Positions 27,234 through 35,889 of a stretch of DNA of 64,000 nucleotides are shown piece after piece. Source of the DNA: Sulfitobacter indolifex (GTDB lineage: Bacteria > Pseudomonadota > Alphaproteobacteria > Rhodobacterales > Rhodobacteraceae). The stretch spans positions 62,001 through 126,000 of the forward strand of contig NZ_CP084951.1 of NCBI RefSeq assembly GCF_022788655.1, written 5' to 3'. Under the pieces are notes generated by a model. It was not told the DNA's origin. It worked only from the letters and a program-made list of their open reading frames with translations, and made no database searches. The position numbers and the translations under genes are program-made. The first letter of the stretch is position 1, and each line of letters begins with the position of its first letter.

Positions 27234-27915
27234 AATCGTGCTCGATACCGAAACCACCGGCTTTGACCCCGAAAGCGGCGACCGTATCGTTGAGATCGGG
27301 GCGGTCGAGCTGATGAACCATATGGCTACGGGCGAGACCTATCACCAATATATCAACCCCGAACGCGGAATGCCGGAAGAGGCGTTTCAGGTGCATGGGC
27401 TGGGCGATGATTTCCTGCGCGACAAACCCAAGTTTGCCCAGATCGGCAAGTCGTTCCTCGACTTTATCGGCACGTCCAAGCTGATCATTCACAACGCCGC
27501 CTTCGACATTAAATTCCTGAATGCCGAACTGCGCTGGATGGGTCTGCCGCAAATCCCGTGGGAGCAGGCACTTGATACGCTAGAGATTGCGCGCAAACGG
27601 TTCCCCGGATCGCCCGCGTCCCTCGACGCGCTCTGCCGTCGTTTCGGCATCGACAACACATCGCGGACCCTGCACGGCGCCCTGCTCGACAGTGAAATTC
27701 TGGCCGAAGTCTATCTGGAGTTGATCGGTGGGCGACAGCCCGACTTTGCGCTGTCATCTGCCCCTGAGCGGAAGTCCGGGGAGCCGGACACGCGCTGGAC
27801 CCCGAAAGCGCGGCCCAATCCCCTGCCCTCACGTCTGACAGAGGCCGAAGCCGCCGCCCATGCCGATTTCATCGGTAAACTGGGCGACGACGTGCTGTGG
27901 AAACAGCTAGGCTAA
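27226..27915 (+). CDS. dnaQ: DNA polymerase III epsilon subunit (proofreading exonuclease)
   Basis: The 229-residue protein has the DEDDh exonuclease motifs: Exo I VLDTETTGFD, Exo II IHNAAFDIKFL, and Exo III HGALLDSEILAEVYL. A C-terminal tail after about residue 185 would contact the alpha subunit. AAGGAAAA lies upstream of the ATG. It is co-transcribed with coaE and lies 2 kb from the proposed oriC. It converges on secB with a gap of 3 bases. Confidence 0.97.
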   Translation: MREIVLDTETTGFDPESGDRIVEIGAVELMNHMATGETYHQYINPERGMPEEAFQVHGLGDDFLRDKPKFAQIGKSFLDFIGTSKLIIHNAAFDIKFLNAELRWMGLPQIPWEQALDTLEIARKRFPGSPASLDALCRRFGIDNTSRTLHGALLDSEILAEVYLELIGGRQPDFALSSAPERKSGEPDTRWTPKARPNPLPSRLTEAEAAAHADFIGKLGDDVLWKQLG

Positions 27916-27918
27916 CGC

Positions 27919-28401
27919 TTAGGCGTCAGCTTTTGGCGGGTTTTCTGCCTGACGGCGCGCAACTTCGTTGCGGTACAGCGACAGGAAGTCGATGTTTTCA
28001 AGGTTCAGCGGTGGGAAGCCACCGTCACGTGTCACATCGCTGACGATGCGGCGCAGGAACGGGAAGATCATGCGCGGGCATTCGATCAGCAGATAGGGGT
28101 GCATCTGCTCCTCGGGCACGTTTTCGACCTGAAAAATACCGACGTAGTCGATTTCCAGAACAAAAAGCGTCGCGTCGCCGTCTTTCGCCTTGGAAGTGAT
28201 GTTCAGCTTGATCGCTGTCTCATATTGGCTGTCCCCGGCACGTTTTTTCGCGTCGAGGTTCACCTGAACCTGCACGTCAGGCTGCACATCGGCAGGCGCG
28301 CCCTTTTGCGCCATGATGTTCTCAAAGGACATGTCGCGGATGAATTGGCCCAGCACGCGCATCTGCGGCTGTGTGGGTTGCGGAGTTTCGTTTTCTGCCA
28401 T
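27919..28401 (-). CDS. secB: Protein-export chaperone SecB
   Basis: SecB keeps preproteins unfolded and hands them to SecA. The 160-residue protein has the family core FIRDMSFENIMAQKG, VFVLEIDYVGIFQVENVP and LLIECPRMIFPFLRRIVSDVTRDGGFPPL. Length is normal. It lies next to fxsA on the same strand, with 65 bases between them. Confidence 0.97.
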   Translation of the reverse strand: MAENETPQPTQPQMRVLGQFIRDMSFENIMAQKGAPADVQPDVQVQVNLDAKKRAGDSQYETAIKLNITSKAKDGDATLFVLEIDYVGIFQVENVPEEQMHPYLLIECPRMIFPFLRRIVSDVTRDGGFPPLNLENIDFLSLYRNEVARRQAENPPKADA

Positions 28402-28466
28402 GGTCTGTGTCCTGTTGTGGTTAATTTTTTAAATCCAGCCGGGCTTAGCAGGTCGGCACGGGCCGC

Positions 28467-28967
28467 TCAATCCTTTGTCCAGCCGGACGGGCCTTTGGTC
28501 TGGCGTGGCTGTTCGGGAATCTCGTGAAAATCACCGTCAATCACGTCGCCACGCGGATCACGTCCGCCTTGAGGGCCGGGACGCGGGCCCATACCGCCGC
28601 CGGGTGTGCCAAAGCTTTGGATGTTCACACGGTCCCGAATGGCGCGATAGGCCGCCGCCCGAAAGCGTGGAATCAGGAAGGCAAAGCCAACCGCGTCGGT
28701 GAAAAACCCGGGCGTCAGCAAAAGTGCGCCGGAAAAAAGGATCATCGCACCGTGCACCAAAGGTTCGGTCGGGTCGCGAAGGTCTGAAAAAGAACTGCGC
28801 AGCTGCCCCATCGCAATCGCCCCCTGAGAGCGCACCAACCACGTGCCCAGAATGGCTGTTAGCACCACAACGGCGAGGGTCCAGCCAAGGCCGATGGCCC
28901 CGCCAACTTGAATAAAAAGCGTGATCTCGATCAGAGGCACGGCGATAAATGCGATCAATAGCCACAT
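28467..28967 (-). CDS. fxsA: FxsA-family membrane protein
   Basis: A 166-residue protein with three to four hydrophobic segments (WLLIAFIAVPLIEITLFI; LGWTLAVVVLTAILGTWLV; GAMILFSGALLLTPGFFTDAVGFAFLIP) and the FxsA hallmark LLLTPGFFTDAVG. The cytoplasmic tail is Gly/Pro-rich. E. coli FxsA overproduction relieves phage T7 exclusion by F plasmids; its cellular role is unknown. ATG at 28967 has AGGA upstream; an upstream in-frame start is less likely. Confidence 0.92.
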   Translation of the reverse strand: MWLLIAFIAVPLIEITLFIQVGGAIGLGWTLAVVVLTAILGTWLVRSQGAIAMGQLRSSFSDLRDPTEPLVHGAMILFSGALLLTPGFFTDAVGFAFLIPRFRAAAYRAIRDRVNIQSFGTPGGGMGPRPGPQGGRDPRGDVIDGDFHEIPEQPRQTKGPSGWTKD

Positions 28968-29070
28968 GCGGCAGGGTCCTTTCGCTGGGGGCAGAGTGGA
29001 CTTGCCCCGGTCGAACACCTACATAAGAGCTTAACTTGCATGTTTCCATGCCACCCTGAATGAGGTTTCG

Positions 29071-29730
29071 ATGAATTCTCCCCTGATACAGCTTCTGGTG
29101 CTTGCCGGTATCGCCGTATTTCTGATCTTGCGGCTGAAAAACGTGCTGGGCACGCGCGAGGGCTTTGAAAAGCCTCCCGTCAGCGATCAAACGCCGAGCG
29201 CCCGCAGTGGCCCGTCGTTCGAGGTGATCGAAGGCGGCCCGGATCTCGATATTACCGATCACGTTCCAGAAGACAGCACTTCGGGCAAAGCGCTTGCCGA
29301 GATGAAGCGCGTTGAGCCGTCTTTCGGCGTGAACGATTTCTTGCAAGGCGCACGCGGTGCCTATGAGATGATCGTTATGGGCTATGAGCGCGGCGATCTG
29401 GCTGAAATTCAGCCGTTCTTGGCTGAGGATGTATACGAGAGTTTCGTTGATGGTGTGGCCGCCCGCGAAGACCAAGGTCTGACGATTGAGGCTAATTTCA
29501 TCGGTGTGCGTGAGTTGGAACTGATCGACGCCAGAATGGATGAGGCCACGAAAGAAGCCGAACTTACCATCCGCTTTGTCGGCGAATTGACCTCGGCGGT
29601 GCGCAACCGTGAAGGGGAGATCGTCGAAGGCAGCATCAACGAAATCAAACGCCAAAAAGATACATGGGTCTTCGCCCGTGTCATGGGCTCGGATGATCCG
29701 AATTGGCTGCTGGTTTCCACAGACGGGTAG
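29071..29730 (+). CDS. Tim44-like membrane-anchored protein
   Basis: The 219-residue protein has an N-terminal membrane anchor (PLIQLLVLAGIAVFLILRL), a polar linker and a Tim44/TimA domain (about residues 90-215, starting FGVNDFLQGARGAYEMIVMGYERGDLAEIQPFLAEDVY). Bacterial members are relatives of the mitochondrial import motor protein Tim44; in alphaproteobacteria the role appears linked to membrane protein handling but is not settled. It lies beside secB, divergent from fxsA. mltA starts 28 bases before its stop. Confidence 0.9.
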   Translation: MNSPLIQLLVLAGIAVFLILRLKNVLGTREGFEKPPVSDQTPSARSGPSFEVIEGGPDLDITDHVPEDSTSGKALAEMKRVEPSFGVNDFLQGARGAYEMIVMGYERGDLAEIQPFLAEDVYESFVDGVAAREDQGLTIEANFIGVRELELIDARMDEATKEAELTIRFVGELTSAVRNREGEIVEGSINEIKRQKDTWVFARVMGSDDPNWLLVSTDG

Positions 29731-30764
29731 CGCGTGCCCTTTGCGCATTTGCGCTGTTGGGCGGTGTATCAATGATTACACCGGCCGCAGCGGAAGTGCA
29801 TTATACGGTCATGGATTTCGACCAGCTTGACGGCTGGGCCGAGGATGACCACGCCGCCGCGTTCGAGGTGTTCACCAACACCTGCGGGGATATGAAAGAT
29901 GTCGACTGGCGCGCGCTGTGTAAGCTTGCGAAAGATGGGCCGGACCCCCGCCAGTTTTTCGAACTATTCTTTCGTCCTGTCCTGATGGAAGACGGGCAAG
30001 ACCCGCTCTTTACCGGTTATTTTGAGCCGGAGCTTGATGGCGATCTCTACCCTTCCGCGCGTTTCCAATACCCGATCTACGCCATGCCCCCCGAGGCCGA
30101 GGAGATTCGCCCGTGGCTGACCCGGCGCGAGATCCTAGATGGCGAAGTGATGCGCGACCGCGGGCTAGAGATTGCTTGGGTCGATGACCCGGTAGAACTT
30201 TTCTTCCTTCAAATTCAAGGCTCTGGCCGCATTCGCCTGCCCGATGGCAGCTATCTGCGCGTGGGCTATCGCGGTGCCAATGGGCACGATTACCGGTCGG
30301 TCGGGGTCGAATTGGTGCGGCGTGGTGTCTATGAGGCGCATCAGGTTAGCGCCGATGTCATCAAGAATTGGGTGCGCCGTAACCCCGAGGATGGCCGCGA
30401 ATTGCTGTATCACAACCCATCATATGTGTTTTTCCGTGAGGTCAGCCGCGTGCCTGCTGACAAAGGGCCACTGGGGGCGATGAACCGTTCCATCACCACG
30501 CTGCGCAGCGTTGCGGTGGACCCGGCCTATGTGCCGTTGGGAGCGCCGGTTTGGTTAGAGAAAGACGGCAAGAAGCCGATGCGTCGATTGATGGTGGCGC
30601 AAGACACCGGTTCGGCCATCAAGGGTACGCAACGGGCTGATGTGTTTTTCGGCACCGGCGACAAGGCAGGCCGCGCCGCCGGGCGCTTGCGTGATCCGGG
30701 CCGGATGATGGTGCTCATGCCGATCCAACGCGCCTATGCCTTCCTACCTGAGAGCGCGATATGA
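29703..30764 (+). CDS. mltA: Membrane-bound lytic murein transglycosylase A
   Basis: MltA cleaves peptidoglycan glycan strands, producing 1,6-anhydromuropeptides. The 353-residue protein has a signal peptide (hydrophobic stretch ALCAFALLGGVSMITPAAA), the MltA barrel motif FTGYFEPELDGDLYPS and FFLQIQGSGRIRLPDG, and the 3D domain with three Asp (AVDPAYVPLG, VAQDTGSAIKG, ADVFFG). I see no lipobox Cys, so it may be soluble in the periplasm. The only fitting start is TTG at 29703, inside the Tim44-like gene. The stop overlaps the Smr gene (ATGA). Confidence 0.94.
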   Translation: MAAGFHRRVARALCAFALLGGVSMITPAAAEVHYTVMDFDQLDGWAEDDHAAAFEVFTNTCGDMKDVDWRALCKLAKDGPDPRQFFELFFRPVLMEDGQDPLFTGYFEPELDGDLYPSARFQYPIYAMPPEAEEIRPWLTRREILDGEVMRDRGLEIAWVDDPVELFFLQIQGSGRIRLPDGSYLRVGYRGANGHDYRSVGVELVRRGVYEAHQVSADVIKNWVRRNPEDGRELLYHNPSYVFFREVSRVPADKGPLGAMNRSITTLRSVAVDPAYVPLGAPVWLEKDGKKPMRRLMVAQDTGSAIKGTQRADVFFGTGDKAGRAAGRLRDPGRMMVLMPIQRAYAFLPESAI

Positions 30765-31345
30765 GGCGCCGGCGGCTGAATGACGACGACCTCGCCCTGT
30801 GGCGCAGGGTGACCGAGCGGACCGAGAAGCTAGAGTTGAACAAGCTTTTCACGCCCGAAATCGACGCGCCGGCGCCCGCCCCGCCGCAGATCCGCCGGGC
30901 CAAGATCACGCTGCAAGGAAACAAGCCTCAGCCGAGCGTGAAAAAGCGGAGCAATGATCTGCGCCCTACATTAAGTGAGCAGATGAAAACCGCGCCGGTC
31001 CAGATGGATCACAAAGCGTTCGGCAAGCTGAAGCGCGGCAAACTGCGCCCCGAAGGCCGGATTGACCTGCACGGCATGACGCTCGACCGCGCCCATCCCG
31101 CGCTGAACAGGTTTATCATGGACGCCCATGCCCGTGGCAAACGGCTGGTGTTGGTCATCACCGGCAAGGGCAAACGCCGCGACGAAGGCGGCCCGATCCC
31201 CGTGCGCGACGGCGTGCTGCGCCATCAGGTGCCGCAATGGCTGTCGATGCCGCCGCTGAGCGCGCTGGTGCTACAGATCACGCAGGCCCATGTCAGCCAC
31301 GGCGGTGGCGGCGCTTATTACGTCTATCTGCGCCGCAATCGTTAA
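30761..31345 (+). CDS. Smr-domain protein (putative endonuclease)
   Basis: A 194-residue protein with a charged N-terminal half and a C-terminal Smr domain (from about residue 98: RIDLHGMTLDRAHPALNRFI, VLVITGKGKR, HGGGGAYYVYLRR). Smr domains of MutS2 and YdaL-like proteins nick DNA or RNA; the LDLHG and TGKG motifs seen here are the ones needed for activity. It is translationally coupled to mltA by ATGA overlap. The stop shares a TTAA with the convergent MFS gene. Confidence 0.92.
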   Translation: MRRRRLNDDDLALWRRVTERTEKLELNKLFTPEIDAPAPAPPQIRRAKITLQGNKPQPSVKKRSNDLRPTLSEQMKTAPVQMDHKAFGKLKRGKLRPEGRIDLHGMTLDRAHPALNRFIMDAHARGKRLVLVITGKGKRRDEGGPIPVRDGVLRHQVPQWLSMPPLSALVLQITQAHVSHGGGGAYYVYLRRNR

Positions 31346-32559
31346 TTCGGCAGCCAAGGTCTGTAGCGGTGGATCGCCCATGTCGCGAGGGCGGCGGCGA
31401 TCAGATAGTACACCGCAATCGGCAGCATTTGCTGTGGAAAATTGACCCCAAGATCGATGAAAAGCCCCGTGACCCCCGGCCCAATAGCTGACCCGAAAAC
31501 CATCAGCGCCGCCGCAACCGCTTTGATCGAACCCACATGGCGTGTACCGTAATATTCCGCCCAAAAGGCTGCCGGTGCAGTTGATTGCATTCCCTGCCCG
31601 GCGCCAAAGATCACCAGCGCGATCCCAGCCACCAACAGCGTATCGGCATAGGCGAGCACGATGAAAGACAGCGCAAAGGGCAGCATCTGGATACGCAGCA
31701 CACTGCTGACACCAAAGCGGTCGATCGCCCAGCCAGAAAGGAACGTAGAGGCCACGGCCGACAGAGTATAAACCGGCATTAACGCCACAAATTCGACCAG
31801 CTCCCAACCCTTCACCTCGGTCAGGTGCACCTGTTGAAAGAACAGCGCCGTTCCCCATGCTGCGGGGCCAATTGCCATTGGAATCATCATCCAGAACAGG
31901 CCAGAGCGCAGCAGTTCCCCACGCGTCCAATGCCGCCCGTTCATGCCAGCCCGCTGCGCTTGATCCGCCATGCTTTGTGGTGTGCGTTCCTGCCGCAGCA
32001 GCATCAAAATGACAGGGATCGTCAGCAAGACCAGAACCGCCGCCAGCACCCACAGGCTGCGCCAATGAAAGCTCGCGAACAGCGCCACAAAGATTATCGG
32101 CAGAAACGCCTGCCCGGCAGCAAAGCCCATCGAAGAAAGCGAAAGCGCCTTGCCGCGCGAGGCTTCAAACCAGCGCACCATGGCGACTTGTCCCAGCTGC
32201 GACATCATCCCCTGCCCGGTCAGCCGCAGGGCATAGATGACAAAGATCAGCGCGACCCAATTCGGCACCGCCGCCATCGCCAAACATGCCCCGGCCAGCG
32301 CTACCATCACGCCAAAGGCCAGCGCCCGCACGCGGAACCGATCCGTCAGCACCCCGGCCCAAACCATGGTGATCGCCGAAAGTGTGGTGCCGATGGTATA
32401 GATGCCGCCCCACTGGCCGTCGCTCAACCCAAAGTCACCCTTAATCACCCCCGCAAACAACGAGATGAAATAGGTTTGCCCGTAGGACGAGGTAAAGGTG
32501 AGCAAGAAACCGGCCAGTAGAAACAGCCAGTTACGCCGCAAAAAATTTAGGTACTCCAT
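31342..32559 (-). CDS. Major facilitator superfamily transporter
   Basis: The 405-residue protein shows about 12 hydrophobic helices and MFS loop motifs (VLTDRFRVRALAFG between helices 2 and 3, and a second-half equivalent GWAIDRFGVSS). N-terminal QTYFISLFAG and the overall layout resemble the monocarboxylate/oxalate-formate type of MFS permease. The substrate is unknown. It is a single gene facing the Smr gene and followed upstream by hslU with 37 bases between. Confidence 0.88.
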   Translation of the reverse strand: MEYLNFLRRNWLFLLAGFLLTFTSSYGQTYFISLFAGVIKGDFGLSDGQWGGIYTIGTTLSAITMVWAGVLTDRFRVRALAFGVMVALAGACLAMAAVPNWVALIFVIYALRLTGQGMMSQLGQVAMVRWFEASRGKALSLSSMGFAAGQAFLPIIFVALFASFHWRSLWVLAAVLVLLTIPVILMLLRQERTPQSMADQAQRAGMNGRHWTRGELLRSGLFWMMIPMAIGPAAWGTALFFQQVHLTEVKGWELVEFVALMPVYTLSAVASTFLSGWAIDRFGVSSVLRIQMLPFALSFIVLAYADTLLVAGIALVIFGAGQGMQSTAPAAFWAEYYGTRHVGSIKAVAAALMVFGSAIGPGVTGLFIDLGVNFPQQMLPIAVYYLIAAALATWAIHRYRPWLPN

Positions 32560-32596
32560 GCCCCTTGATCACCGGGGCATGGAGAAAAGGAAAGCC

Positions 32597-33904
32597 CTAA
32601 AGAACGTAGCGGCTTAGATCGGTTGACCGAGTCAATTCGCCCAAGTTCTTCTCAACAAAGTCCGCATCGACGGTGATCTCCTGCCCCGAGCGATCCGGCG
32701 CATCGAAAGAGACTTCCTCGAACACCCGTTCCATCACGGTATAGAGCCGCCGTGCCCCGATATTCTCGACCGAGGTGTTCACATCCGCCGCGATCTTGGC
32801 CAGCGCCGCGATGCCCTCTTCGGTAAAGGTGACGGTCAACTCTTCGGTGCGCAACAGCGCGGTGTACTGACGCGTCAATGCATTGTCGGTTTCGGTCAGG
32901 ATGCGGACGAAATCGCCTTCGGTCAGCGCCCGTAGCTCAACGCGGATAGGCAGACGGCCTTGCAGTTCGGGCAGCAAGTCCGACGGTTTGGCAATATGAA
33001 AGGCACCCGAGGCGATGAAGAGGATATGGTCGGTTTTGACCGCCCCATATTTCGTGGAAACAACGGTGCCTTCGATCAGCGGCAGCAGGTCGCGCTGCAC
33101 GCCTTCACGTGAAACATCACCACCACGCGCATCAGACCGGGCGCAGACCTTGTCGATCTCGTCTAAAAAGACGATGCCGTTCTGCTCCACCGCTTCAATC
33201 GCAGCGCGGTTCACGGCTTCATCATCGAGCAGTTTGTCGGCCTCTTCGCCCAGCAGCACTTCATAGCTGTCAGCAACCGCAAGGCGTTTCTTAGTGGTAC
33301 GCCCGCCCATGGCTTTGCCGAATAGATCGCCGAGGTTCATCATCCCTGCGCCGCCGCCGGGTTGGCCGGGAATGTCCATCATTGGAAAGGGGCTAGAGGT
33401 GTCGGCGACCTCAAGCTCGATCATTGTGTCGTCCAATTCGCCGCTGCGCAGTTTTTTGCGGAACATCTCGCGGGTGCCATCGCGGGCATCGGTTCCGGCG
33501 ATGGCGTCAATCACGCGCTCCTCAGCGGCCTGCTCGGCTTTTGTCTTAACGTCTTCACGCATAAACTCGCGGGTCATGACGATGGAACTGTCTAGCAAAT
33601 CGCGGATGATTTGCTCCACATCACGGCCAACATAGCCGACCTCGGTGAACTTCGTGGCTTCGATTTTGATGAACGGAGCACGGGCCAGCTTGGCCAGACG
33701 GCGGCTGATCTCGGTCTTACCAACACCGGTGGGGCCGATCATCAGGATGTTCTTGGGGTACACTTCGTCGCGCAGATCGTCCGCCAACTGCTTGCGCCGC
33801 CAACGGTTGCGCAGCGCCACGGCCACGGCGCGTTTGGCGTCGTTCTGGCCGATGATGTAACGATCAAGCTCGGATACGATCTCGCGGGGGGTTAGGTCAG
33901 TCAT
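32597..33904 (-). CDS. hslU: HslU ATPase of the HslUV protease
   Basis: HslU unfolds substrates for the HslV peptidase. The 435-residue AAA+ protein has Walker [16 protein letters not shown], pore loop GYVGRD, Walker [10 protein letters not shown], and the conserved [18 protein letters not shown]. The intermediate domain is present. The codons for DVSRE create a partial parS match at 33104-33119. It overlaps hslV by 4 bases (ATGA), and hslV comes first. Confidence 0.98.
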   Translation of the reverse strand: MTDLTPREIVSELDRYIIGQNDAKRAVAVALRNRWRRKQLADDLRDEVYPKNILMIGPTGVGKTEISRRLAKLARAPFIKIEATKFTEVGYVGRDVEQIIRDLLDSSIVMTREFMREDVKTKAEQAAEERVIDAIAGTDARDGTREMFRKKLRSGELDDTMIELEVADTSSPFPMMDIPGQPGGGAGMMNLGDLFGKAMGGRTTKKRLAVADSYEVLLGEEADKLLDDEAVNRAAIEAVEQNGIVFLDEIDKVCARSDARGGDVSREGVQRDLLPLIEGTVVSTKYGAVKTDHILFIASGAFHIAKPSDLLPELQGRLPIRVELRALTEGDFVRILTETDNALTRQYTALLRTEELTVTFTEEGIAALAKIAADVNTSVENIGARRLYTVMERVFEEVSFDAPDRSGQEITVDADFVEKNLGELTRSTDLSRYVL

Positions 33905-34461
33905 GCGGTGATTTTCTCCACGGTGAGTTTGCCGTTGGTGTAGACGCAGATGTCGGCGGCGATCGCCATCGCGTCACGGGCGATGGTTTCGGCGTCACGG
34001 TCGCTGTCCATCATGGCGCGCGCCGCAGCGAGGGCGTAGTTCCCACCCGAGCCAATCGCGGCGACTTCATGCTCCGGCTCCAGCACATCGCCTGCGCCGG
34101 TAATGACCAGCAAGTCTTTGCCATCCGTCACGATCAACATCGCTTCGAGCTTTTGCAGGTATTTGTCTGTGCGCCAGTCCTTCGCCAGCTCAACACTCGC
34201 ACGGGCCAATTGCCCCGGTGTCGCTTCCAGCTTGGCTTCAAGCCGTTCCAGCAGCGTGAAAGCATCCGCGGTAGAGCCAGCAAACCCCGCCACCACGTCA
34301 TAGCCGCCGGGGCTGAGTTTGCGCACCTTGCGGGCTGTGCCTTTGATCACGGTCTGGCCAAGGCTGACCTGTCCGTCACCGGCAATCACCACTTCGCCGC
34401 CTTTTTTGACGCCAATAATCGTAGTCCCGTGCCAACCGGGGAAATCGTCGTTCTGTGCCAT
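33901..34461 (-). CDS. hslV: HslV peptidase of the HslUV protease
   Basis: HslV is the proteasome-like N-terminal-threonine peptidase. In this 186-residue protein a 12-residue propeptide ends HG, exposing Thr13 ([10 protein letters not shown]) as the catalytic residue. Family motifs [15 protein letters not shown] and [16 protein letters not shown] are present. GGAGG precedes the ATG at 34461; a longer upstream frame is ignored. It diverges from the frameshifted gene over 100 bases. Confidence 0.98.
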   Translation of the reverse strand: MAQNDDFPGWHGTTIIGVKKGGEVVIAGDGQVSLGQTVIKGTARKVRKLSPGGYDVVAGFAGSTADAFTLLERLEAKLEATPGQLARASVELAKDWRTDKYLQKLEAMLIVTDGKDLLVITGAGDVLEPEHEVAAIGSGGNYALAAARAMMDSDRDAETIARDAMAIAADICVYTNGKLTVEKITA

Positions 34462-34561
34462 GGGGCCTCCTGTCGCTTGGCGTCTATATGGCCCCCGTGG
34501 CAGGGCAGGACAAGGGCGGCGGCGCTTGTGGACTATTGGGCGGCGGGCTAGCCTCTGCCTC

Positions 34562-35465
34562 ATGCAGGATCGCGCCGAAGTTGATATCTATCTTGAACCC
34601 CCGCTGCGGGAGAGCGAAGAGACCGGCGCGCATGACTTCATCGGTAAAGTTGCGCGTGTACTCGAAAAAGCGCAGTTTAGGGTCACATATCGCGATATTG
34701 GCGGATCGGTCCGTGCCCCGGATGCGCTGTCGTTGAGCCACATGTCCCCTGCCCCAACCACGCGTGGTTTGATTTTCCGCCGTTGCTATCACTACCCCTT
34801 TTGGCAGATCGAGGCGCGGCCTGAACGTTGGTCGTGGGATGTCGCTTTGGGTGAGTTCGATCCGGCGCTTATTGACCCCTTTAAAGCGCAGCGTTTTTTA
34901 CCGTTTCTGGCAGAAGCGCCTGTTTGGCAGTGCACCAGAGCAAACGCGCAGAGACAGGCCAATCTATGTTCCCCTGCAGGGCCGCTTGTTGCAGCGGCGA
35001 TCCTTCCAATCTTGCAGCCCCATAGAGATGCTGGAGCATACACTTGCCCAGTCCACCTGCCCCATTGTGGCCGCGCTGCATCCAAAAGAGATCTATAGCG
35101 CAGAGGAGCTTACCGTGCTTGAACGTCTCGCGGCGCAGCACCCTCGTTTGACCCTGACCATGGGCCAGATGGAGCGCCATCTTCAGAACTGCGCCTTCGT
35201 CGTGACCCAAAATTCAGCGGCCGCATTTTCCGGCTATTTCTTCGGCAAACCTGCCTTGTTCTTTGGCCAGATCGACTTTCACCATATTGGAGTTAGGGCA
35301 GATCTGGCAGATCTCAGCCAATGTTTCGCCGCAGCCGAACGGGCAGAGCCGGATTTTGCAGCCTATCTGTGGTGGTTCTGGCAGGCAAACTGCATCAACG
35401 CAGGTCGAGCGGAGGCCGAGGAAAAGATTGCCGCGCGGTTGAGGCGATTTGGCTGGCCGGTGTAG
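34562..35465 (+). pseudogene. Frameshifted gene resembling capsule-polysaccharide synthesis proteins
   Basis: Two overlapping frames join into one protein of about 300 residues. The first runs from ATG 34562 ([20 protein letters not shown]) through IDPFKAQR; the second continues FYRFWQKRLFG, IYVPLQGRLLQRRSFQSCSP, IVAALHPKEIYSAEEL, VVTQNSAAAFSGYFFGKPALFFG and ends at 35465. Removing one T from the run of six at 34894-34899 restores a continuous frame. The second half resembles the HP(K/H)xxYSxEE ... NSxxxxxxxxxGKP pattern of capsule synthesis (KpsC/KpsS-like) proteins; this family link is tentative. It may be a true pseudogene, a phase-variable gene, or a sequencing error. Confidence 0.75.
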
Positions 35466-35473
35466 CCGGCAAT

Positions 35474-35504
35474 GAAAAGGGCGCCCCGAAAGGCGCCCGT
35501 TTTC
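35474..35504. terminator. Bidirectional intrinsic terminator between the frameshifted gene and trxA
   Basis: GAAAAGGGCGCC at 35474-35485 pairs with GGCGCCCGTTTTC at 35492-35504 over a 6-base loop, with A and T runs on both sides. It sits between convergent genes. Confidence 0.85.
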
Positions 35505-35532
35505 GTAACTCAAATTCAGTAAGGTACTGAAA

Positions 35533-35853
35533 TTAGATGGATTCTTCGATCCAGCTTTGCAGGGCCGCCTTGGGGCGTGCGCCAGCAAGGTTCGATACGA
35601 CCTGACCGTCCTTAAAGATGAACAGCGCCGGAATACCACGCACGCCGACCTGAGCGGGCGAGTTCGGGTTTTCGTCAACGTTGACTTTGACGATCTTCAC
35701 ACGACCGTTCATTTCATCCGAAAGCTCTTCCAGCGAAGGGCCGATCTGTTTGCACGGGCCGCACCATTCGGCCCAGAAATCGACCAGAACCGGAATGTCC
35801 GAATTTTTGACTTCGGCGTCGAAAGTGTCGTCGGTGACTGCGACGGTTGCCAT
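35533..35853 (-). CDS. trxA: Thioredoxin
   Basis: A 106-residue classic thioredoxin with active site WCGPC (Cys31, Cys34), the cis-Pro loop RGIPALFIF and buried Asp25. It has no signal peptide, so it is the cytoplasmic disulfide reductant. It sits 36 bases downstream of addA on the same strand and may be partly co-transcribed; the pairing recurs in Rhodobacterales. Confidence 0.98.
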   Translation of the reverse strand: MATVAVTDDTFDAEVKNSDIPVLVDFWAEWCGPCKQIGPSLEELSDEMNGRVKIVKVNVDENPNSPAQVGVRGIPALFIFKDGQVVSNLAGARPKAALQSWIEESI

Positions 35854-35889
35854 GATGCTCTCCTGACAGGAATGGGTTAAGGCCTGAAC

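Noticed and set aside
28558..29772. A 404-codon minus-strand frame across fxsA and the Tim44-like gene
   Set aside because: It covers two well-identified genes (one in another frame, one antisense) and its translation has no conserved motif.
34894..34900. Programmed -1 frameshifting at T-TTT-TTA
   Set aside because: The heptamer is in the right phase for -1 slippage, but the -1 frame does not lead into the conserved second half and soon reaches a stop; a +1 or -2 change would be required.
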